Shown here piece by piece: positions 32,761 through 43,661 of a stretch of 64,000 nucleotides of DNA. Origin of the DNA: Bidens hawaiensis (Eukaryota > Streptophyta > Magnoliopsida > Asterales > Asteraceae). The translations under genes and the position numbers were made by a program. The notes under the pieces were generated by a model. That model made no database searches. It saw only the letters and a program-made list of their open reading frames with translations, and had not been told where the DNA came from. Position 1 is the first letter of the stretch, and the number at the start of each line of letters is the position of its first letter. The stretch lies in NCBI GenBank assembly GCA_021521415.1, contig JAIQDT010003553.1:62001-126000 (forward strand), written 5' to 3'.

Positions 32761-33556
32761 ATTTACTTATCAACCCATACTTTTGAGTAAAATTCTCAAA
32801 ATTTTTCAACAAGATTAGGGGTAAAAGTTTTGATCAACATTGGTAAAACCCCAAGATTTCAACCTTGATTCACACAGCTTGGTGATCGAAAATTAAGAAG
32901 AAATAAAATCTTTTTGGTTTTTACAAACTTTAAGCTAAAACACACTTCAAATCTATTTTTTTTTAAATTTTTATCAAAACACACCGAAAACATTTTTGTA
33001 TTTTTCAAATATATAGAAAAAATAAATTAAGATACAATAAGCAGTTCATATATTTGTGAGAAAGATCACAACATGGGATCATATTGACTAGTAACGTTCT
33101 GAGTTACATTTCTATTTCGACATTATTATGCAAACAAAGATAATTGCAGATATAATTGTCCACTTCAAACTTATACAAATCTTTTAGTAGCCTTATGATA
33201 TGTTTAATGTTCTATTAGGCACAAATTTTATGTGGATCCCACCTATAGAACACAATATTTATCAAATACATTGTATTTCACATATATCTCAATTTCTCAT
33301 TTAATTTGATTAGCTGTAATCCGATGCAAAAGTTATAAAAGAAAATATAACTGAAAGTTAAAATTTTTCCTTAAGGTCGGTGTTTCTACACGCAGATAAG
33401 GTTCCATTTTAACAAAAATAAAGTTGAATGTGTACAGGGCCTTAAGCTTAAGTTCGATGCATGACTTTTGCACGTTTATGATTTTAGTATACGTAGATAA
33501 GATCCAAGGCTTTCACGAAACACCAAAAAAAATAAAATAGAATACTTAGGGCTTAA
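32761..33556 (-). repeat. probable outer part of a copia 3' LTR
   Basis: AT-rich, non-coding. By position it should be the distal portion of the LTR whose inner part is 39377-39831, separated by the 33557-39376 insertion. Short repeats of the CGCAGATAAGG type at about 33388 and 33488 also occur at about 39398. The left limit is unknown. Confidence 0.4.
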
Positions 33557-33951
33557 TGGTATAAGCATGAAGGATCGTAAGATAAACATGTAATGACGTG
33601 AACGATGATATCTATTTTTCAAATACTAAGTGCGGAATACATAGTATAGGTGGAAAACATAAGAATCTCTTTGAACTTCTTTATATTAATTGATAACAAC
33701 AAAAGTACAATGAATATGGCAGTTTACAGCAAGAGTACTTCTTTGGACAACGAACTAAAAAAAGTATAAGTCTAAAACCTATTTATAGACGTGGCAAACC
33801 TATTTATACATTGTGTAAGTTATACATCACATAATTTATGAGACGTGTAACATACACGTCCATAAAACTTATACGTCAAAACATTAAGCCTATTCCAACC
33901 ACTACAATCAAATACATACAAGACCGAAGCAATAGACATTATGCACTAACA
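33557..33951 (-). repeat. 3' LTR of gag-only copia relative
   Basis: 395 bp. Shares GAAGGATCGTAAGATAAA, CTAAGTGCGGAATAC, CAAAACCTATTTATAGAC-type stretches and the ATTATGCACTAACA end with 38985-39376. Confidence 0.8.
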
Positions 33952-34002
33952 AACTCCCTTTGGATGTTGCTTAGTTTTGGTCTTCAAAAATCTTCAAAAT
34001 CT

Positions 34003-36300
34003 TCAACTATCTTGTCTAAGGACCCTTTTACGATATTCTCTTTGAAATTCTTCAAAATATTTGACCTTTGACTTTTCTTGTGACGTCTTGACTGGTCTGA
34101 AACTTGGCTTGTATTGAAATATGGACCACGGAGATCTTTTCATTCTCTTTTCACATTCAGCTTTGAGCTCTGCTTCCTCCTTCCCTTCTTCATTTGACAA
34201 ATTCCTTGACTTGCTCTCCCACACCTTTCTAGAATGGATCTTATACAAATAGCACACATTGATTACACGTTGGTATTGTTGTGCTTGATCCATATCCTTA
34301 CCATCATGAATTTGAATCTTGTTAAAATGTAACACTTCAACATCCTTCTCAGAGCAGCTCGTCAGCCACATACGATCTAACACATTAACTGTATCCCATG
34401 TGTTCTCATCTCTCTACAAAACAAAAACCGCTTCACCAGTTATCCTATCAAAATACCACCATCTGAAATGCACATGAAAGTCTTGTTCCATAGGATAAAA
34501 TGGTATATTCTTCAACGTTTCCGGCCTGAGATATCTCAAAGTTCTGACATAATCATTCGTTTCAGGATCTACCTTCGTTGTTCAGATGCGAAGTGTCGGC
34601 TGTTGTGGAGTCCAGTTTATAAAACAACCCTTTGATTGTCTAACAATGAAATCACATACTTCTGGAATCCAACCTTTCTTCAGTGCGTATAAAAACTCCA
34701 TCTTGCATAATTTCATCACATCAACGACAAAGATTTAAATTCCATAGGAATTACAAAGTATTGTACACTATACTCTCTTCTCACAACTACCTTCGTTATC
34801 TTAATCAAGTATGCAATAACCAAGCAATCTCCCAAAGAAACTTCCTTATATTTCTTGCAAAACTTTAATGACTTGAGGAATTGCTTCACAGACTCAATCT
34901 TATGTCTTTTAAACCATTCAATTTTCTCACTGTTAACCTCTTCTGCATTCACCATAGGAGCACCTTCTTGTTCAAAATATTAACTTAACATTTCAATATC
35001 CTCATAAAACTCTTCATCAAATTCAGGAAATTCTTGATTATCTTGATTAACATATCTAACTTGCTCAATTTCAATAGCTTCTTCTAACACAACATCACCA
35101 GTATGAATAATCTCTTGCTTATCAAATTCAAAACTTAACTCTTCCTCAGTAACATTGAACATTCTTGCTAGTTCTGTTCGATCAACCATAATTTCTCCTT
35201 CTTTAGCCTCATAGCTTGAACTTTTGAATTGAAATACACTAAGACAATTACAGTTAGGATCAACAAATAACACCTCCATATTATCAACATTCTCAACACC
35301 AGATCTTTCAGTTTGTTGTGGTTGTTGATCAGACTCAGCTTGTTTTTCGGTTGGGTTTCTGGCACTTCGAACCAAAAGTTATTTTAGCACCACTCCCGGT
35401 ACTAGGATAATCACTATCATCATGTTGATGTTATAATCATGAACAAGAGAACCCCATAATCTACTTTCTCCTCATCATCTAATTCTTCTTCCTCAGTCAC
35501 CTTTTCCTCTACCACCTTTTCAAATGCATTTTCTTCAACAGATTTAGTAGTACCAATAGTCAAATGCATGATAATACAAGATTCTCAGACATAATAATTT
35601 GTTCGTCAACCACCTTGCTCTTGACTTTAGCCTAAATTTTAACTTTATCAATTATTGTCTTGAAAGCTAAATTTTCTTGAGATACACCTCCTTGATTAAA
35701 CTTTTCAGTCAATCTTTTCTCAAGACTTTCAGAGTCTATCACCAAATCAATACCCAACTTATCTTCAATTACCAAAAAATACTTCATGTATTGATTGATC
35801 TTATCAGCTTGAACTTTCCTCTTAGCTTAATTTTCTTTAATCTTCTTTTGTTGTTCTACATTTCCCTTCCTCAAACGTTCATTCTCCATGGTAATACTAT
35901 CAATAATCACGTTTTAATCTTATACTTGCTTCTTCAACTCATCAAAGTCTTTCTTAGTAGGAACATCCTCAAACAAATTGAAATTGATACCCTAAATACT
36001 ACCATACAGTGATGACTTTTGTAGTACATCTTTTTGTTGTTGTGGCTGTGGAGTATCCTTAAGAGTTGGCATCTTCAACACATTATCGTCTTTGCTCAAA
36101 TCAACCACCGGTTATTCAACTATCTATTCTTTCACAAATGGAGTAACAACCACTTTAGGTTCTTATACTTATGCATTCTCACCTTCCACCAGCACATCAT
36201 CATCTTCATCTACCAATTGTTGCAATAAGACTTTTTTCTTTTGGACATATGTTTTTTCCTTTCAGTGAATTTCTTCTTTGTTGGCACCTTCTTTGATACT
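34003..36300 (-). pseudogene. post-gag coding region of unknown function
   Basis: Broken frames read in one direction: a Lys/Glu-rich stretch with coiled-coil character (about 36250-35650), an acidic segment (35375-34980; FDEEFYEDIEMLS), a Lys-rich segment (34955-34716; HKIESVKQFLKSLKFCKKYK), then a denser region ending at 34003. That last part contains WTPQQPTLRIWT, VHFRWWYFDRITGEAVFVL, DTVNVLDRMWLTSCSEKDVE, QAQQYQRVINVCYLYKIHSR and a basic end (FREYRKRVLRQ-type). The position is where a copia element has protease to RT, but none of those motifs appears. I do not recognise the domain; aromatic-rich conserved blocks argue against random sequence. Confidence 0.45.
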
Positions 36301-38400
36301 TCCTACATCACAAAATTCTCATCAACTTCATCAGTAGACTTTTTCTGCCTCTTTTGTTGTTTCTACTCATACATCGCTTGAGTATCTGATCAAGCACAAA
36401 TGAAGCTTCCTTATAACTTTTAAGTTTCAAGTCTACCCTCTTAGTTTCAATCTTAACAGATTGTAACTCTTGTTTAAGAGCAGCATTCTCATCAATATGT
36501 TTGTTAATGGCAATTTGCTTATCTTCTACAGTATGTTTTAACATGTAGATAGTTTTCTCATCTTGCCCACTTTTATTTAGCCCATAATTTCATTTCACAA
36601 TTTTGAAGCTTATCATAAGCCTCTTTTACTCGTTTTAGATAATACAATAGTGAATCATAATGTGTATTTAGCATTTATTCAACATCTTTCTCTACACACT
36701 TCTAACAAGGTAATTCACACTTCACACAAAAAAACACATTAGTTTCAGAATGTACATGACTTTGGTTTGCCATCAATGCTTGCTGACTTGGTACATTAGT
36801 TCCTTCAGTTTTCACCTCTTGCTCCTTATCCACACATTCTTCAGCAGCTTGAGATTCGATCTAAATCTCTTCAAAGTCATCATCCTCTCCAAAGTCAATT
36901 TTCGCATGAGGCATTTCTTCACCATAAAATCAACCTGCAAAATTTTCAATGATATTAAGCGGAAAAATAGATTGCAAAATTTTCAGCAACATCTTCCACA
37001 TTAGCAACTTTCTTAACCACATCTTCCACAAAAACTGTTTCCTTAACCATGGCTTCTTCAACATCAGCTTCCTCAACAACAATTTCTATTATTTCTCTAA
37101 CCCTATCATTACCTTCAGTAGTTACAAATTCAGCAACATTAGCTTGATACAGGTGATTATTCCAGATGAATCTCTCATCACTATGTGAAACATAACAGGC
37201 TTTAATTTGTGATGTTGAGGCCTCATGTCGTTTCTTATTGTTGAAGATGAATGGGTTAGCCTGTTTTGGTGAGCTTCGGTGATAGATGGCTTGTATATTG
37301 TAATCCCTTCCAAATGGATTTGAATTATTATCAGGAAATTTCTGACTCCTAAATTCCCGATTGAAATGCCCTTTATCTTTTCACCTAAAGCAACATACTT
37401 TGGATTTGTCAAAACCCAGCTTTGAAGGTGTGCCATCCAAGCATTTCCTTCTAGTGATTTTCTTAAATCGTTGAGTTCTCCTCACCACAGTAGCCATGCA
37501 CCAACGGATATTCAACATCTCCATTTCTTTTGGATAAATTTGATTATAATATTCCTTTGTTATGTTTTTTTACCAATCCTTCTAGCAATTAGACATTCAT
37601 ATGATTCAAGTACTGATCCAAGAAATGCCATATGTTCTTTCACATTTTCTATTGTAAGGCCGTTAGTGGTCTTGATGTTTACAGCAATATTTTACTGGAG
37701 TAAATCAATATTTTGATTCTGGTTATTTTGATTCTTGTATGATTGGCTTGTTGATTTGCTGACATGGAGCTTGAACAACCACTTTTGTATAGAGATGGCG
37801 ATGTAAAACTTTGTTGACTCCCTACATAAGCAACACTAGTATTGTCAATACAAAAAGCAGTTTGAATCTTTGGACTTTGAGTTTCCAAAGATGGTGAACT
37901 CTTGTAATAAAGTCTAATATCTTGAGTTACTGATGAAGTCTTCATTTTCTGTTTCTCTCTCAATTCCAGACCTTGAGCTTCAAGCTTTTCAATAAACCTG
38001 GCCATATTTAATCTTGACAAAGCAATGGGGTTTGATTATTGAATCATAATAAAAGTCCCCCACTCTTATGGTAATGCATCACCCAGTTTATCAATGTATT
38101 CATATTCTGGATTTTGAATTCCTGGTATTTTCATTTCATTCATCAAGTGACAGTATCTCTCAATCAACTGAGCAAAAGTTTCACCCTTGACCTTGGTGAA
38201 AATATCAAACTCTTTCTTCAGCAAAGCCATCTTACTCTTTCTCATATCAAGGTTTCCTCGATCTTTGTTAAGCAACACATTCTATATGGAGAAACAAGAT
38301 CCACTATGTTGCAGCATTTGAAAAATGTCCTCCTTGATACCTTGTTGCATAATGTTCAACATCTTCTTCTCCCTTAGATACAATGGCTGTGACAAATGAT
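36301..38400 (-). pseudogene. UBN2-type copia gag with zinc knuckle and coiled coil
   Basis: 38278-38066 encodes the gag core (MALLKKEFDIFTKVKGETFA, QLIERYCHLMNEMKI). 38020-37679 continues (LNMARFIEKLEAQGLELREK, SPKIQTAFCIDNTSVAYVGS). Around 37420-37330 a degenerate CCHC knuckle can be read in another frame (start LGFDKS, C-x-R-x4-GHFNRE). 36544-36308 is a coiled coil (TVEDKQIAINKHIDENAALK, QELQSVKIETKRVDLKLKSY). The same coiled coil is recognisable at 42180-42340 in the plus-strand relative. Several stops and shifts make it non-functional. Confidence 0.65.
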
Positions 38401-38970
38401 AGTTTGTACAATTCTAGTTCTTCTGAATAACATAATCTTCCTCAACAGCCAATCAAGTATCATAGTTTAGGGATTGAACGTATGTCTCGAACCTATCAGC
38501 TCACGATGGATAGTTTTCCATACGCAGAAGCTTCGATGGTTTGTTTGATGCTTCGATGGATCAAGGTAGCCGGTTCAACAACAAAAGCATTCAAATTTTC
38601 CATCTTTGAAGAAATAACACCTTTTGGCGTATAATATGATGTCAACGTATAAGTCCAAACTACAACAATAAAATTTATATGGCATATATGATATACGATC
38701 GTATAAGTTTGGAACAAGGTCTTGTTAGCGTATTAGTTCTTATATGGAGGTTGAGTTATACGGTAAGAAAGATGTATGGGAAAGGTTATACGGTGAAATC
38801 TTATGCGTCGTATAACTTTAAGATGAACATTTTGGCAAGATTTTGTGTAAAAATGAAAATGTAGGAGTTTGAAATATTGAGAAACTGGTTTAAACTAGGA
38901 ATATGGCATGTTGTGATCAAGGTAGAAAAGAGATAAACTTGTGCATTTCCATGTAGATATAGAGACCAAA

Positions 38971-38982
38971 GCTCTGATACCA
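38971..38982 (-). promoter_or_regulatory. primer-binding site of gag-only copia relative
   Basis: Minus-strand TGGTATCAGAGC, two bases (AG) from the LTR end; the same two-base spacer occurs at 41915-41916 in the sister element. Confidence 0.8.
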
Positions 38983-38984
38983 CT

Positions 38985-39376
38985 TGTGGAAGCCCGAAGG
39001 ATCGTAAGATAAATGTGTAGTGACTTGTACGATGTATCTACTCTTCATATACTAAGTGCGGAATCCATTGTATAGGAAAAAAACATAAGAATCTCTTTTA
39101 ACTGCTTTATATTAATTGTTAACAGTAAAAGTACAATGAATATGATAGTTTACTGCAAGAGTACCTCTCTGAACAACCAACTAAAACGCATTAATCTAAA
39201 ACCTATTTATAGACATGACAAACCACCTTATACGCCATGTAAGTTATACGGCGCATAAGTTATGCGTCGTGTAACGTACATGATGTATAACACTTATACG
39301 TCAAAGCATTAAGCCTAGTCCGACCACAACTATCAAATACATACACGACCTAAGAAATAGATATTATACATTAACA
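38985..39376 (-). repeat. 5' LTR of gag-only copia relative
   Basis: 392 bp, TGTGGAAGCC to CATTAACA. It contains the inverted repeat CGCATAAGTTATGCG (39252-39266), also present in the LTR at 41522-41914. Confidence 0.8.
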
Positions 39377-39831
39377 TTAACCCTCAGGTCGGTATTAATA
39401 CACGCAGAGAGGATCCAAGACTTAAGCAAAAATAAAGATAAAATAAAATTGAATTTCTTTGCAAAATAAAATAAGAATAGGCTGAATTCTTTGCAAAATG
39501 AACGCATGTACACACAACAATCTTTAAACTTGTTAGAACTTAAAAGCATATATTAACTATGCATCAAGATGTTGTACCACTATATTGACAATTATTTTAG
39601 TTTTATATCTTATCAGCACTTATATGATTTGTCAAACCTATCATATACATCATACAGTTGAGCTAACTATAATTTTTAGTCTAATTTATCCATGTGCTAG
39701 GTACTTTAAGTCATTGTACCATCATTTTTCGTAGGGTTGGATAAAATTTCTCAAACTTTTATATTTTTCAATGTTTTTGTAATTTTATATTTAAAAAAAA
39801 TCACATTCTCTTTGTGTATTTTTCTAACATT
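39377..39831 (-). repeat. inner part of copia 3' LTR and polypurine tract
   Basis: On the minus strand AGGGGGGGAGAAAA (about 39844-39831) is a polypurine tract, followed by an LTR-like start TGTTAGAAAAATACACAAAG. The LTR continues to 39377, where the 33557-39376 element interrupts it. Confidence 0.6.
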
Positions 39832-39959
39832 TTCTCCCCCCCTAAAAACAAAAATAATGAAAGAAAATAAACGAAACTTTACAAATAGAATTAAAGTGAT
39901 CAACCGAGCGTTTGAATTTCTTAAAAACACTTAAGACCATTTAAACCAAAAAATAAATG

Positions 39960-41521
39960 AAACGAGTTTTATCAAATGCTTTGGTAAAAAAATCAGCTTT
40001 TCGAAAATATGTGTGAGTTATCCGGTTTCAATGTGTTTTGTTTTTGCATGATGTTCAGGGTTTTTAGTGATTTAATTGCAACAGAGTTATCAATATAAAG
40101 AGGAGTAGTCAGAAACTTCAATCTGTAACCTGCAAGTTTTGCTGGATCCATAAAATCTGTGAACAACAACTCGAGGCTGTCACATATTCAGCCTCCACAA
40201 TTGAAGTAGAGACCAGTTTCTGCTTCTTACACTGCTCGAAAACAAATTTGTTTCCCAAGAATTGACAACCCGTTAAAGTTGATCTTGCACCCTCCATAGT
40301 CTGAATCAGTATAAGAAGTGAGCTCAAAACTATCGTCCTTGGGATAACATAACCCGATGTCAGAAATACCGCTCAGATAATGAAAGATACGCTTCACCGC
40401 CGCAAGATGAGTCACTTGAGGAATCGATAGATATTGGGCACACAAACAGACCGCAAACATAATATATAGTCGAGATGCTGTGTGATTCATCACAGAACCT
40501 ACCACAGCATAATAAACGGTCAGATCAACGAAATCCTCTAATTTGTCTGATTACAAATTATTACCACAGGAAGAGGAGTAGAGGGCACTTTACAGACAGA
40601 AAAATTCAATCGGCTCAAGACATAGTTCACATTCTTCGTCTGATGAATAGAAATACTCGATTCAAACAGAAGTAACTGCAACCTTAAGAAGATACTCAAA
40701 TCTGCCATCGAGCTCATTTCGAGCTTCGTTTGCATCGTCTTCTCGAACTCTTTGCATAAATCGTCGTTTGTAGAGCCAAAAGTACATTATCAACATAAAT
40801 CTGGACTAAAAGAAAATCACTCTTCAGTTCTTTGTAGAAAAGGGTACAATCCACATTCCCTTAAGAAAATCCACTCTCCAAAAGATGGTTAGCCAACGTG
40901 TTATACCAAGCTCTTGGGGCTTGGAGAAAACCATAAAGAGCCTTATTTAAATGGTAAACATGCTGAGGATAATCCGGATTTTCAAAATCAGGACGCTTCT
41001 TCACATACACCTCTTCATGTATAACACCATTCAAAAACACACTTATTTCTTGAACGTGACATTGACAAGAAAGATTCAAATAGCTCCTAGTCTTGCAAAT
41101 GGAGCATATATCCCGTTGTAATCAATGTCTTCCCTTTGGTTAAAAACTTGAACCACCAATCTCGCTTTTTTACGCACAATAACCCCACGATCATCTTTCT
41201 TTCATTTGAAAATCTATTTGGTAGGAATAACTTTGCGCAACATGATCGGGTTGTCAATCAAATCCCAAACACTAAGATGAATAAACTGTTGCACTTGGTC
41301 TTACATTGCTTCTACCCAAGATCGCTCATTTAAATCCATTGACAAACTCATCGGTTCAACTAGGATATAAAGCACGTGAATTTGGTAATAATTTGTATTC
41401 TCGAGTTTCTAATATTAGCATACACATATATCAAAGGATCTTCAAGAACATTTGCTACCTGAAGTTAGGTACGAACACCCTCATTCGGATCAACAATAAT
41501 GTTCTCCTAAGGATGAGTTAG
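39960..41521 (-). pseudogene. copia pol remnant: integrase end, RT, RNase H
   Basis: In minus-strand order: ENIIVDPNEGVRT (integrase C-terminal/hinge, about 41505-41465); LRKVIPTK and KKARLVVQVF (RT start, 41250-41150); SVFLNGVIHEEVYVKKRPDF and HLNKALYGFLQAPRAWYNTL (41079-40861); a YVLSRLNFSVCKVPSTPLP block (40735-40538); THLAAVKRIFHYLSGISDIG and YTDSDYGGCKINFNG (40505-40300, RNase H Asp); VSTSIVEAEYVTASSCCSQI (40230-40120). Many frameshifts and stops. It is cut at 41521 by the plus-strand element; the upstream gag-integrase part must lie beyond that insertion. Confidence 0.85.
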
Positions 41522-41914
41522 TGATTAATGTCTATAGCATGGGCCTTGATTGTATTAGATAACAGGCAGGAATGTGTTTTGTAATGTCTAGGGCGTATAA
41601 GTATATACAACCAATAAGTACTTATGTGGCGCATAAGTTATGCGTTGGATAATACTCATAAGCTATATATGTTTTTTTTCAAGTCTATATATAAGTGGTT
41701 TGACTTATACGCCAAGGGGTAATCATTCCAAGGTACCTGATCAGTAATGGTGTCAAATTCACATTGTACTTTGACTATTTTGATAATATATGAAGCTTTC
41801 AAAGGGAATACCTACGCATTTCACTTCGTTATGGATTTCACACATTACATAGAAGAGTAGATATTGTTTTACATTGTTATACATCAATCCTACATGTCAT
41901 CACACGTTCCTACA
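41522..41914 (+). repeat. 5' LTR of plus-strand copia relative
   Basis: 393 bp, TGATTAATGTC to TCCTACA, the same length class as the 392/395-bp LTRs at 33.6 and 39.0 kb, sharing GTATAAG/TTATACGCC-type segments and the CGCATAAGTTATGCG inverted repeat at 41630-41644. Confidence 0.65.
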
Positions 41915-41916
41915 AG

Positions 41917-41928
41917 TGGTATCAGAGC
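41917..41928 (+). promoter_or_regulatory. primer-binding site of plus-strand copia relative
   Basis: TGGTATCAGAGC, initiator-tRNA-Met type, two bases after the LTR end. Confidence 0.85.
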
Positions 41929-42746
41929 ATTTGGGCTCTAACTCTACTTAGAAACCGCAAGTTTTATATCTTTATACCGTGTTTTCATGTGCTTATGTGT
42001 GAAAACTGTGAATTACCTTGTGAAAAGTGTTAATTAAAATATTTTCAATATAAAACTCTTAAAACAAATTATTATTCAATGTTTGATGATTTTAAACGTG
42101 TTTAGGAAGCTTACGACAAACTTTAAAATTGTGAAAAGAGTTTATGGAATAAAATTCAACAAGATGAACAAACAATTTGCATATTAAAGCACACTGCTGA
42201 GGACAAGCAAATTTCCCAAAATAGACATATAGATGAGAATGCCTCTCTTAAGCATTTATATTCTATAAAGATTGAAACTGATTGGGTTGATTTGAAACTT
42301 AAGATTTACAAGGCAGCTTCTTATGTGATTGATCACATTCCCCCCCAAAACTTCTGGTTTTGATAAAAATAATATGGGTGAAATGTAGTTGGGTACAATG
42401 ACATGATTGAGGGTGTCATTCTGTTCTGACTCCAATTTGGAGTTCTTATGCTCCAAAAAGGAAACCTGAAGTTTTAGAAAAGGTGTTAAACATGGAAATC
42501 AAAACTCCAGTTAATGATACTAAATTGTGTCTACACGATTCAGTTGATATTAAATTTTCTAAATCTGTGAATAGTTATGAATGTGAGAGCGAAGTGTGTG
42601 TGAAGGTTTCTGAAAATTGTTATGTGATCCAATTTAAGAGAAATCAGTTTTGGTTGAAAGTAATACAAGTAAAATCAATAAAATTGGGAATTGGGAAAAC
42701 AATTCAACACGTTTTGCAAAGATAAATTTGTATCACATGAAACACT
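41929..42746 (+). pseudogene. leader and coiled-coil part of gag, plus-strand copia relative
   Basis: Frames around 42180-42340 match the coiled coil of the sister element (LKHTAEDKQISQNRHIDENA, KIETDWVDLKLKIYKAASYV). The stretch 42483-42725 encodes a further 80 residues (MEIKTPVNDTKLCLHDSVDI, ECESEVCVKVSENCYVIQF) without a known domain. The gag core expected between the leader and this point is missing, so an internal deletion has occurred. It stops at the ACACT duplication of the young copia. Confidence 0.55.
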
Positions 42747-43646
42747 TGTTGGAATTACGTATGCCCGAGACACATACTTAAACTAATGTGGCTAACTGTG
42801 TTTGATCCAAGTCGGGTCATACCCAATAACAAGCTAGACGACACCAAATGTATTCTTTTAATGATTTGATCATTTAAACGAATACCGAACACTACGTGTT
42901 TAGAAAATTGGTTTTCTAAACAAACACACTTGATAATTTAAATAAATTATCTGGATAATTTATTTATATAAATTAATTATTTAATTGGTTAAATAATTAA
43001 GATAGCATGCATGATTTATAAAATTAGTTTTATAAAGTATAAGATGGAGATGGAGATGTTTTAATTGTTAAAACAAAACAAAAAAAAAAATAAATAAATA
43101 AATAACAAACAAAACCGGCCACCCATGTGGGGTGGTGGTTTTACCCAATCAAATGGCCTTGTCTCCATGTGATGACCATTTAATACATCTCCAATTACAA
43201 GACATGCATTCATATCTTTTAATTTTGTTTTTTTTCAAGTGTTGAAACAAGCAAAAATAACTCTCTCTCTTTCTCTCCAAAACCCACGGCTCACTTGGGC
43301 AACATTTGGGAGTTTTGTGAGCTAGTTCAAGTGTTCAAAAATCCTAGCAACTAGTTGGTGTTGTTGCTCAAAGCTTGGGGTATACAAAGCTTGAGGGTTT
43401 CTCCTTTGCAACCTTGCCATTTGAAGACATCATCTTCTTCATCCACCTACATCTTCTCATAAGGTATAAGAAGGTACAATTTACTTTTGTGAGCATCTTG
43501 TTCTTGTAATATTGATCCTTGTTCTTTGGGTTTTAGTTTTAACATAATGGTATGTTCATAACAAGTTTTAAAATCTTAGCTTCCGTTGCGTTTTCATGTT
43601 AAATATGGTTAACTTGAACTTTGATAATCTTGTATAAAACCCAACA
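42747..43646 (+). repeat. 5' LTR of young copia
   Basis: 900 bp, TGTTGGAATTACG to AAAACCCAACA. It includes a CT-rich CTCTCTCTCTTTCTCTCC tract near 43262 and an A11 run followed by (TAAA)n. Confidence 0.97.
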
Positions 43647-43647
43647 A

Positions 43648-43661
43648 TGGCATCAAGAGCC
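43648..43661 (+). promoter_or_regulatory. primer-binding site of young copia
   Basis: TGGCATCAAGAGCC, one base after the LTR, a variant of the TGGTATCAGAGCC initiator-tRNA-Met complement (T-to-C change and an extra A). Such a variant may mean a different primer tRNA. Confidence 0.75.

Larger units (their letters stand above)
33557..39376 (-). mobile_element. gag-only copia relative with 0.39-kb LTRs
   Basis: LTRs 33557-33951 (395 bp) and 38985-39376 (392 bp) align throughout with clear divergence. Minus-strand order: LTR, PBS (38982-38971), UBN2-type gag, zinc knuckle, coiled coil, a long low-complexity acidic/basic region, then a conserved-looking C-terminal region, a short purine run (AAAGGGAGTTTG, about 33964-33952) and LTR. 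There is no protease, integrase or RT. No exact target duplication: CTTAA before, TTAAC after. It sits inside the 3' LTR of another copia element. Confidence 0.75.

Noticed and set aside
36949..37188. Plus-strand Asn/Phe-rich frame and its neighbours at 35677-36228
   Set aside because: Opposite-strand shadows of the Lys/Glu-rich gag-associated region.
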